Under the pieces are notes generated by a model, which saw only the letters and a list, made by a program, of their open reading frames with translations, searched no databases and was not told where the DNA came from. The position numbers and the translations under genes are program-made. A stretch of 13,460 bases of DNA, taken from NCBI GenBank assembly GCA_964628385.1, contig CAZVOD010000101.1, positions 1 through 13,460 on the forward strand, in the 5' to 3' direction. This stretch comes from JANQPA01 sp964628385 (GTDB lineage: Bacteria > Bacteroidota > Bacteroidia > Chitinophagales > Saprospiraceae). Numbering within the stretch: the first letter of the stretch is position 1; each line of letters starts with the position of its first letter. Positions 7,617-13,460 of the stretch are shown in pieces.

Positions 7617-7644
7617 TTAAAAAACACCTATCCATGAAGGTGTT
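7617..7644 (-). terminator. Terminator of the sigma-54 activator gene
   Basis: On the minus strand, 13 bases after the stop, AACACCT (7638-7644) and AGGTGTT (7623-7629) form a 7-bp stem with an 8-nt loop, running into six consecutive T residues. This is a classic rho-independent terminator. Confidence 0.7.
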
Positions 7645-7657
7645 GTTTTATTCCATT

Positions 7658-8944
7658 TCACTTTGAAACAAGTCTGTTCTCTTTAACTTTTTGGTATTCC
7701 TCAGCAATAAATGCCTGAAGGGATTCCAGCGAGTCATACTGCTCAAAAAGCGTTCGATACTGCTCCAGCGGCGAGGCGCTGGTAGGAGCAACAAACTGCT
7801 CAACTTCGCGGGGGGTCACAACCGGACCGCTCAGGATAATAAGTCGCTCCGTAACGTTGCGCAATTCCCGGATATTGCCTGTCCAGTTTAATTGCTGAAG
7901 CGCTTCCAGTGCCCCCTCGGTAAAAGTCTTGGGATGAGTACCATACTCCTGACAGATCGCCTGATTAAAATGATCGATCAATAATGGGATATCCTCCCGC
8001 CTTTCGTTCAGAGAGGGTACTTTTATGATGATAACGGCTAGTCGGTGGAATAAATCTTCCCGAAAACGACCGGCAGCTATTTCTTTTCTCAAATCTTTAT
8101 TGGTGGCAGCGATCACCCGTACATTTACTTTGATCACTTTATCACCTCCTACCCGGGTGATTACATTTTCCTGTAGCGCTCTGAGTACTTTAGCTTGGGC
8201 GGAAAGGCTCATATCACCGATCTCATCCAAAAATAATGTACCTTCATTGGCCTGTTCAAACTTTCCGATCCGTTGCTTTACGGCCGAGGTAAATGCCCCT
8301 TTTTCGTGGCCAAAAAGCTCACTTTCGATTAATTCTGCAGGGATAGCAGCACAGTTGACCTCCACTATCGGTTGTTCTCTTCTGGGGCTTTTTTCGTGTA
8401 TCCACCTGGCTACCAACTCTTTGCCGGTACCATTGGAGCCCATTACCAGTACTCTGGCGTCAGTAGGCGCCACCCGGTCTATCGTTTCCTTAATTTTGGC
8501 GATCCCCTCCGAATCGCCCACTATTTCCTGCACTCCTTTTTTGGAAACCTTGCGCTTGAGTACCTTCGTTTCATTGATCAGCGAGGATTTATCCAGTGCA
8601 TTGCGCAGCGTAATCAACAAGCGATTTAAATCGGGAGGTTTACTAATAAAATCAAAAGCACCTTTTTTTACTGCATCCACTGCTGTATCAATGTTGGCGT
8701 GCCCTGAAATCATGATGACCGGTGTATCCGGCGCCAAAACGGGGAGACGTTCAAGTACTTCCATACCATCCATTTTGGGCATCTTGATATCCAACAGGAT
8801 GATATCGAACTTTTTCTGCTTCAACTGGACCAAACAGTCCATGCCATTAACCGCTTCTTCGACTTCATACTTTTCAAACTCAAGTATCTCGCGAAGCGTG
8901 CGTCTGATGCTTTTTTCATCATCGACAACTAAAACCTTAGCCAT
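7658..8944 (-). CDS. NtrC-like sigma-54 response regulator lacking the HTH domain
   Basis: A two-component response regulator that would activate RNA polymerase with sigma-54. Starting at MAKVLVVDDE (8944; an in-frame ATG at 8974 would add ten residues), the 428-residue protein has a receiver domain (1 to about 120) with D8/D9, phosphoacceptor D52 (LLDIKMP), S80 and K102, then an AAA+ domain (about 140-370) with Walker A GSNGTGKE (169-176), the sigma-54 contact loop GAFTSA (216-221; GAFTGA is canonical), Walker B GTLFLDE (235-241) and an arginine-rich sensor region. The usual C-terminal Fis-type helix-turn-helix is missing: the protein ends shortly after an acidic linker (LEQYRTLFEQYDSLESLQAF...), and no frame downstream encodes an HTH before the terminator. 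No sensor kinase is adjacent, so it is an orphan. HTH-less activators are known and act from solution or through partners. Confidence 0.93.
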   Translation of the reverse strand: MAKVLVVDDEKSIRRTLREILEFEKYEVEEAVNGMDCLVQLKQKKFDIILLDIKMPKMDGMEVLERLPVLAPDTPVIMISGHANIDTAVDAVKKGAFDFISKPPDLNRLLITLRNALDKSSLINETKVLKRKVSKKGVQEIVGDSEGIAKIKETIDRVAPTDARVLVMGSNGTGKELVARWIHEKSPRREQPIVEVNCAAIPAELIESELFGHEKGAFTSAVKQRIGKFEQANEGTLFLDEIGDMSLSAQAKVLRALQENVITRVGGDKVIKVNVRVIAATNKDLRKEIAAGRFREDLFHRLAVIIIKVPSLNERREDIPLLIDHFNQAICQEYGTHPKTFTEGALEALQQLNWTGNIRELRNVTERLIILSGPVVTPREVEQFVAPTSASPLEQYRTLFEQYDSLESLQAFIAEEYQKVKENRLVSK

Positions 8945-9070
8945 AATGTGTTGTGTAATTTTATGTGTATTCAATCACCCACAAAGATGATTTTTATTCA
9001 TACGTTATCTTTTAATGCAAGTTTCGAATTCCTATTGCCGACAATCAATATGCTGTTAAATATATATATT

Positions 9071-9088
9071 TTATCTTAAATAAGATAA
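9071..9088. repeat. A/T-rich inverted repeat after amidohydrolase gene
   Basis: TTATCTTA and TAAGATAA form a perfect 8-bp pair around AA in the 163-bp gap between the amidohydrolase stop and the activator start. On the minus strand no T-run follows it, so it may be an operator or a weak terminator; all-A/T content makes chance occurrence possible. Confidence 0.35.
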
Positions 9089-9107
9089 TTAAAAAATGAA
9101 TATTTGG

Positions 9108-10304
9108 CTAGTTGCCCAGCTCTCTGAGGGCCAGCCAGCTCATCAGGCCGGTACTTAGGGACAGGCAGCTTTCATCTACATCGAAAGTATCTGTATGCAC
9201 CGGAGACGTGATACCTTTTGATTTATTGCCAGTGCCCAGGCGATAGAAACAAGCGGGCATTTCCTGAGAGTAGTAGGCAAAGTCCTCGGCTGTCATCCGT
9301 ATGGGTAAATCTACAACATTTTCTGCTCCCAGATAATCTATTGCTGCTTCTTTAGCCCGTACCGTTAGGGGTTCATCATTTTTCAAAAAAGGATATCCCC
9401 TTTCAATGTGTAGGTCACAAGCTCCCCCCATTGATCGGGCTAGGGTAGCACAAAGATTTTCCATCAGATGATGGGCCTCCGCTCGCCACTCTTCGTTGAG
9501 CGTCCGGAAGGTACCTTCTAGTTTTACTTCGTTGGGAATCACATTAGTTGCTCCTCCTGTAGAATTAATTTTACCGATGGTCAGTACAGAGGGAATCAAA
9601 GGATCTGAATGCCTGGAAGTCAATTGCTGCAGGGCAGTAATCAGGTGAGCACTAATCAAAATAGGATCAATACAGTTATGAGGCAAAGCACCATGCCCTC
9701 CCTTTCCTTTTACAGTGATATATAGCTCATCGGCAGAAGCCATATAGATGCCCGGCCTCACCCCTATTTTACCAACTTCTAGGGGTGGATGCACGTGCTG
9801 CCCAAAAATAGCAGCCGGCCTTGGTTGCTCCAGTGCTCCTTCTTTTATCATTAGGGAAGCTCCTCCGGGTAGTTTTTCCTCAGCGGGCTGAAATAGTAGC
9901 TTAACGGTACCAGCAAATTCCTCTTTCATATCATTGAGGATTCTCGCTGTTGACAAAAGTGAAGAAGTGTGTACATCATGCCCACAGGCGTGCATCACCC
10001 CTTCCTTTTCGGATTTATAGGGTACTTCGTTAGCCTCTTTAATGGGTAATGCATCCATATCCGCACGAAGTGCCACGATTTTGTCTGAGCTTTTTTCCCC
10101 TCTAATAATAGCCGTAACGCCGTTTTCTGCGATGCCATGCTGGCATTCAATGCCGTACGACCTGAGTTGCTCTGCTATAAAACAGCCCGTCTCCTTTTCT
10201 TCAAAGGATAATTCAGGATGTTGATGCAAATGTCTTCTCAAATGAACGGTATCCTCAAAATAAGCCTGAGCCAGTTCTTTTATTTTTTCTTTCAACATTA
10301 TCAA
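9108..10304 (-). CDS. M20D-family amidohydrolase
   Basis: A 398-residue cytosolic metallo-amidohydrolase of the M20D group (hippurate, IAA-amino acid and N-acyl-amino acid or N-acetyl-diaminopimelate hydrolases), which releases an amino acid from an N-acyl or N-acetyl conjugate. The metal-site set is complete: C107 and H109 (MHACGHDVHT), E142/E143 (FQPAEE), H170 (FGQHVHP) and H370 (VHTDTFDVDE); RADMDALP (80-87) and the dimerisation-domain motif GKGGHGALPH are also present. No signal peptide is seen. Start at M1 or M3 cannot be separated. It begins 29 bases after the stop of the DASS transporter gene with no terminator between, so the two form an operon; the pair suggests import of an acylated amino-acid conjugate or use of the released acid, an inference. 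Exact substrate unknown. Confidence 0.92.
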   Translation of the reverse strand: MIMLKEKIKELAQAYFEDTVHLRRHLHQHPELSFEEKETGCFIAEQLRSYGIECQHGIAENGVTAIIRGEKSSDKIVALRADMDALPIKEANEVPYKSEKEGVMHACGHDVHTSSLLSTARILNDMKEEFAGTVKLLFQPAEEKLPGGASLMIKEGALEQPRPAAIFGQHVHPPLEVGKIGVRPGIYMASADELYITVKGKGGHGALPHNCIDPILISAHLITALQQLTSRHSDPLIPSVLTIGKINSTGGATNVIPNEVKLEGTFRTLNEEWRAEAHHLMENLCATLARSMGGACDLHIERGYPFLKNDEPLTVRAKEAAIDYLGAENVVDLPIRMTAEDFAYYSQEMPACFYRLGTGNKSKGITSPVHTDTFDVDESCLSLSTGLMSWLALRELGN

Positions 10305-10333
10305 TTTTAGTTTTTTTTTTGATCAATCCTAAC

Positions 10334-11806
10334 TCAAAGTGTGCCTTCAAATAACCAAGGCAATATAAACTGTGCCAGCAACGCAATGGATACAATAGCA
10401 ATTATATTCAAAAGGATGCCCACCCGGGCCATTTGGGCTATCTTTAAATAGCCACTGGCAAAGACTATCGCATTCGGCGGGGTAGACATTGGCAACATGA
10501 AAGCACAACTGGCAGCTAGTGTTACCGGAATACAAAACAACAGCGGGTTCATATCCATCCCTAATGCAATGGCCCCCACGACAGGTAAAAATACGGTAAC
10601 CAGTGCTAAGTTGGACATGACTTCTGTCAAAAATAAAGAAACAGCTGTCAGCCCCAGAATGATTAACGGGCTCACCTGCTGTACACCGGAGAATTGATCT
10701 CCGATCATATTTATAATGCCGGTAGCCTGCAGAGAACCAGCCAGACTTAGCCCGCCGCCAAACAACAGTAAAATTCCCCAGGGCAGCTTCTCTGTATCTT
10801 TCCACTCCAGAAGAAATCGCTTTTTATTCCAGTCAAGTGGCACTAAGAACAGGGTTACAGTTGCCAGCATAGCTATACCAGTATCAGTGATTTGGAAGTC
10901 CGGCAGAGCTGCATTGACCAGCCTGTTGATGCCAGTCCTAAAAATCCAGAAAAGAGCGGTACCGACGAATACGACCATGGTCCGTTGTTCGGCTATTGTC
11001 AATGGGCCCAATTTTCTGAGCTCCTGCTCTATCAGTTCTTGGGCTCCTTCGAAGCGGCCCAGATTGTTAGGATACATAAACTTGACGGTTATCCAATAGA
11101 TGAACAGTAACATGACAGCGGCAAATGGCAGGCCCAGTATCAGCCAGCTGGCAAAATCCACCTGATAGTCAAAGGTTTCCTGGATATAACCGGCAAATAC
11201 AACGGTTGGAGGAGTACCGATAATAGTAGCAGTGCCTCCAACATTGGCGGCGTACGCAATACCGACCATTATACTGATGGCAAAATTATTCATTCCCTTT
11301 TGATTACGTTCCTCTTTAGACTCTTGCGTTAGTAGTTCTATCACCGAAAGTGCAATGGGTAACATCATGACGGTAGTCGCCGTATTACTGATCCACATGC
11401 TGATAGAAGCGGTGGCTAACATAAAGCCCAGAACAATTCCGTTGGCATTGGTACCTGTCAACCTTACGATGTTGAGCGCAATACGCCGGTGCAATCGCCA
11501 GCGCTCCATTGCCAGCGCAATCATAAAGCCACCCATAAAAAGAAAAACAATGGGATTGGCGTATGGCGCAGCGACCTCCTGTATACCCAACTCTTCAATC
11601 CCTAACAATGGGGTGATGACAATCGGTAAAATAGCTGTTACCGGAATCGGAACGGCCTCGCTAACCCACCAGGTCAGCATCAGTGCAGCCATCGCCACTA
11701 CGCGCCAGGCTTCTTTTGATAATGGCCCCGGAGTGGGTAACAACAAAATCAGAAAAAAGAATAGAGGCCCCAGGATCAAGGCTATGCCTTTATAATCTAA
11801 TCGCAT
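10334..11806 (-). CDS. DASS/SLC13 family sodium-coupled anion transporter
   Basis: A 490-residue inner-membrane protein of the divalent anion:Na+ symporter family (dicarboxylates such as succinate, or citrate or sulfate), strongly hydrophobic with about eleven membrane spans. The duplicated hairpin motifs are visible: SNT at 140-142 (MWISNTATTVMMLP) and, in the second repeat, SNL at 398-400 (LTEVMSNLALVTVFLP), where SNT or SNV is more usual. The family signature near the C-terminus (ASCAFMLPMSTPPNAIVF, 432-449) and GGTATIIGTPP (190-200) also fit. Length is typical for the bacterial INDY-type. The start at 11806 is preceded by purine-rich sequence and a good Bacteroidota promoter. It is first in an operon with the M20D amidohydrolase. 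Substrate cannot be assigned; a carboxylate is most likely. Confidence 0.93.
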   Translation of the reverse strand: MRLDYKGIALILGPLFFFLILLLPTPGPLSKEAWRVVAMAALMLTWWVSEAVPIPVTAILPIVITPLLGIEELGIQEVAAPYANPIVFLFMGGFMIALAMERWRLHRRIALNIVRLTGTNANGIVLGFMLATASISMWISNTATTVMMLPIALSVIELLTQESKEERNQKGMNNFAISIMVGIAYAANVGGTATIIGTPPTVVFAGYIQETFDYQVDFASWLILGLPFAAVMLLFIYWITVKFMYPNNLGRFEGAQELIEQELRKLGPLTIAEQRTMVVFVGTALFWIFRTGINRLVNAALPDFQITDTGIAMLATVTLFLVPLDWNKKRFLLEWKDTEKLPWGILLLFGGGLSLAGSLQATGIINMIGDQFSGVQQVSPLIILGLTAVSLFLTEVMSNLALVTVFLPVVGAIALGMDMNPLLFCIPVTLAASCAFMLPMSTPPNAIVFASGYLKIAQMARVGILLNIIAIVSIALLAQFILPWLFEGTL

Positions 11807-11827
11807 ACTTCTTTTCTTTCCCAGTTA

Positions 11828-11857
11828 AAAATATAAATACATACATTAGCATACCAA
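11828..11857 (-). promoter_or_regulatory. Bacteroidota-type promoter of transporter-amidohydrolase operon
   Basis: On the minus strand TTG (11855-11857) is followed after exactly 19 bases by TATATTTT (11828-11835), one base off the TAnnTTTG -7 consensus of Bacteroidota sigma-ABfr promoters. The -7 box lies 21 bases upstream of the transporter start codon, giving a very short leader. Confidence 0.4.
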
Positions 11858-11869
11858 CATTATCATACG

Positions 11870-12060
11870 AGCGTATTTGGATTTTACCCCTTGGCCTGCA
11901 AATACATTTAGAATAGTGCTTCCCGCTTTCAGCGGGACAAGATATTTCAGCTTTTTTTCGCTCCATAGCCCTACTATGGAATGAGTCAATAATAAATTAT
12001 ACATCTTTACTTATTCTTTTGCCGCCCAGTTTCGCCTGCCGGCCGGCCGGCAGGTTAAAA
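11870..12060. repeat. Cluster of hairpins and a 20-bp GC palindrome
   Basis: This otherwise empty spacer holds GTATTTG/CAAATAC (11873-11879 and 11899-11905), TCCCGCT-TTC-AGCGGGA (11921-11937), TCCATAG/CTATGGA (11962-11980) and the perfect palindrome CCTGCCGGCCGGCCGGCAGG (12035-12054). None is followed by a clear T-run on either strand except the general A/T background. GC-rich palindromes of the CCTGCCGG type are commonly dispersed in Bacteroidota intergenic DNA as I recall it, so this may be a composite dispersed repeat. Confidence 0.55.
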
Positions 12061-12099
12061 AGCCTCGTTGATTCCCAGAGTAGACGTATCAATGATGAT

Positions 12100-12261
12100 C
12101 TACTCCTTTTTCCTGACTAAATAAAAGGCCTTACCATTGTCAAGTACGCCGGCTTTGGCCTCTATCTTTCCATCCATAGAGTACAATGATGTGATTATGA
12201 GGTTTTCTTTTTGACAGGTTACCAGCATCATGGCCAGTAAAACGAAGACTATATTTTTCAT
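12100..12261 (-). CDS. Small putative lipoprotein, 53 residues
   Basis: A short ORF that reads MKNIVFVLLAMMLVTCQKE at its start: a lysine, a hydrophobic core, and a cysteine at 16 in a lipobox-like L-V-T-C followed by polar residues, as in many Bacteroidota lipoproteins. Threonine at -1 is unusual (G, A or S is typical). The mature part is about 38 residues (including SMDGKIEAKAGVLDNGKAFYLV) and ends in KKE. It would be exported and lipidated, location unknown. A 7-bp hairpin GAGTAGA/TCTACTC (12078-12105) overlaps the stop. It may be a real small gene or a remnant of a larger one; I recognise no family. Confidence 0.45.
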   Translation of the reverse strand: MKNIVFVLLAMMLVTCQKENLIITSLYSMDGKIEAKAGVLDNGKAFYLVRKKE

Positions 12262-12504
12262 GCTCCGACAATCTTTCTTACCAGTCTTTCACATTTCACC
12301 AGCAAGACTGCTTTTGTCAATTGGCCGGCATCCGTTAAGATGCTTGTTTCGATAAAGTTATAAAGAAAGTGAAAAGAGCAAAATGAGAAGACTTTTCTTT
12401 TTATTTGTCTTATTAGATTAAGGATTCCTATTTCGGTCTGTGCGCGCAATAAAAGAGAATTTAATCGCGCCACGATTACAAAACACCGTACACAATACTA
12501 TGCT

Positions 12505-13128
12505 ATGGAAGGTTTATTTACAGCAAAAGACAATCAACAACGATGCTGGTGGTGCCGGGGCAATGAGCAGTATATCCAATATCACGATGAAGAATGGGGA
12601 CGGCCGCAGGCCGATGACCAGCGACTTTTTGAAAAGATTTGTCTTGAAGGCTTTCAGTCGGGTTTAAGCTGGCTAACTATTTTAAAAAAGCGGGAAAACT
12701 TCAGACAGGCATTTCATCAGTTTGACTTCCATCAGGTGGCCAGATTTGATGAGACAGACCTGGAAAGGCTCCTTAATAATGCCGGAATCATCAGACATAA
12801 GGGTAAAATACAGGCAACGATCAATAACGCCCAAAAGGCAATTGAACTTATCTCACAGAAAGGCTCCCTGGCCAATTACTTTTGGGCGTTCGGGCCAAAA
12901 GAAGAAGAGCGCCCCACTGTTATGACGTACGAAGCGGCACAAAAACTGACCCAAACATCAAGCTCTAAAGCGCTGAGCAAAGACCTGAAGCAGAGGGGAT
13001 GGAAATTTGTAGGCCCAACCACCATGTATGCTTTTATGCAATCCATGGGCATCGTCAACGACCATCTGGAAGGTTGTTATAAAAGAGCGGAGGTAAATCA
13101 GGAAAGAAGTAGCTTTTTGCAAGCTTGA
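12505..13128 (+). CDS. tag: DNA-3-methyladenine glycosylase I
   Basis: A 207-residue base-excision repair enzyme that removes 3-methyladenine from alkylated DNA; helix-hairpin-helix superfamily with the Tag zinc site. All known ligands are present: C14 (RCWW), H27 (YHDEEWG), H187 and C191 (NDHLEGC). The base-binding residues match too: Y26, E48 and W56 (CLEGFQSGLSWLTILKKRENFR), matching E. coli Y16, E38 and W46 at a constant offset of ten, so this protein has about ten extra N-terminal residues. The lysine-rich C-terminal YKRAEV tail is normal. It is the only plus-strand gene in the window and has no partner; an overlapping ATG at 12500 is out of frame. No Shine-Dalgarno is visible. Confidence 0.97.
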   Translation: MEGLFTAKDNQQRCWWCRGNEQYIQYHDEEWGRPQADDQRLFEKICLEGFQSGLSWLTILKKRENFRQAFHQFDFHQVARFDETDLERLLNNAGIIRHKGKIQATINNAQKAIELISQKGSLANYFWAFGPKEEERPTVMTYEAAQKLTQTSSSKALSKDLKQRGWKFVGPTTMYAFMQSMGIVNDHLEGCYKRAEVNQERSSFLQA

Positions 13129-13460
13129 GTTAACAAAAGGCGAAGAGCCTTAAAACTTTTCGCCGCTATCGTTTCATACATTACGAAATCAATTTCGAAT
13201 GTTAATAAGTATACAGTTGACCCTTAGTAGGTTAATTTAAAGTTATTTGACTTTTGAATTCTACTTTTCTGCGCTTCTATTTCTATTTTCCTGATTGTAA
13301 TAAAAATGTTAAGAACGAGCTGAAATAGCTTTTTAACATTGTTAAAGCTCTTAATTTACTTCAAAATAACCAATAAAAACGAAAATAATTCGCATTTAAA
13401 AAAAATTGTAACTATTCAGCACGCTTGCGTGCTGGTTAATTGAAAAACGATAGAATTATC
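13129..13460. other. A/T-rich right edge without a gene
   Basis: No coding region is supported. The tract contains the tag terminator (entered separately), a hairpin with one bulge at 13179-13201 (CATTACGAAAT/ATTTCGAATG), an imperfect AGCTTTTTAACA/TGTTAAAGCT pair at 13327-13349, and a perfect hairpin CAGCACGC-TT-GCGTGCTG at 13417-13434. Confidence 0.5.
13139..13164 (+). terminator. Probable tag terminator
   Basis: GGCGAAGAG and CTTTTCGCC form a 9-bp stem (one G-U pair) with an 8-nt loop, ten bases after the tag stop. The following sequence (GCTATCGTTTC) lacks a strong U-tract, so termination is probable but not classical. Confidence 0.45.

Noticed and set aside
8025..8990. A 321-codon plus-strand ORF opposite the sigma-54 activator
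   Set aside because: It is the antisense shadow of a clearly real gene, Ser/Thr/Ile-rich, without motifs or a plausible start context.
9364..9376. CCGTTAGGGGT inside the amidohydrolase as a further copy of the repeat (compare 5878-5892)
   Set aside because: Only about a dozen bases match, inside a well-conserved coding region; a chance match.
12258..12473. A 71-codon minus-strand ORF upstream of tag
   Set aside because: Low-complexity hydrophobic and basic sequence with no motif; the shorter ORF at 12100-12261 fits better as a gene there.

Overview
The window looks like an ordinary chromosomal segment of a Bacteroidota bacterium. The signs are genes without a Shine-Dalgarno sequence and with A/T-rich leaders, at least one promoter of the TTG-N19-TAnnTTT type, moderate G+C in genes with very A/T-rich spacers, and protein sequences that look Bacteroidota-like (a guess towards Saprospiria/Lewinella relatives, from family impressions only). 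I see no CRISPR array, tRNA, rRNA, transposase gene or phage gene.

Layout. Every gene except the last lies on the minus strand, so the order of transcription runs from high to low coordinates. From the right: tag (DNA-3-methyladenine glycosylase I, plus strand, 12505-13128); a 53-residue lipoprotein-like ORF (12100-12261, minus); a hairpin-rich spacer; a two-gene operon of a DASS/SLC13 transporter (10334-11806) and an M20D amidohydrolase (9108-10304); an NtrC-like sigma-54 activator without a DNA-binding domain (7658-8944); a LOG-family phosphoribohydrolase (6748-7446); an acyl-carrier-like protein that lacks its phosphopantetheine serine (6104-6403); dnaE, the replicative DNA polymerase III alpha subunit (2232-5762); map, methionine aminopeptidase (1162-1920); and the C-terminal third of a thiamine-diphosphate enzyme, probably a decayed pyruvate-oxidase-like gene (333-953). 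Most genes are single units separated by hairpins or terminators; only the transporter and amidohydrolase pair looks co-transcribed.

Functionally this is a mix of housekeeping (replication, N-terminal methionine removal, base-excision repair) and one small uptake-plus-hydrolysis module. I do not see a new multi-gene system. The points most worth a second look are: a MITE-like 142 bp repeat upstream of dnaE with a partial, inverted copy next to the truncated ThDP gene; the serine-less carrier protein; the complete metal-binding set in the DnaE PHP domain (possible built-in proofreading); the HTH-less sigma-54 activator; and the dense palindromes in the spacers.
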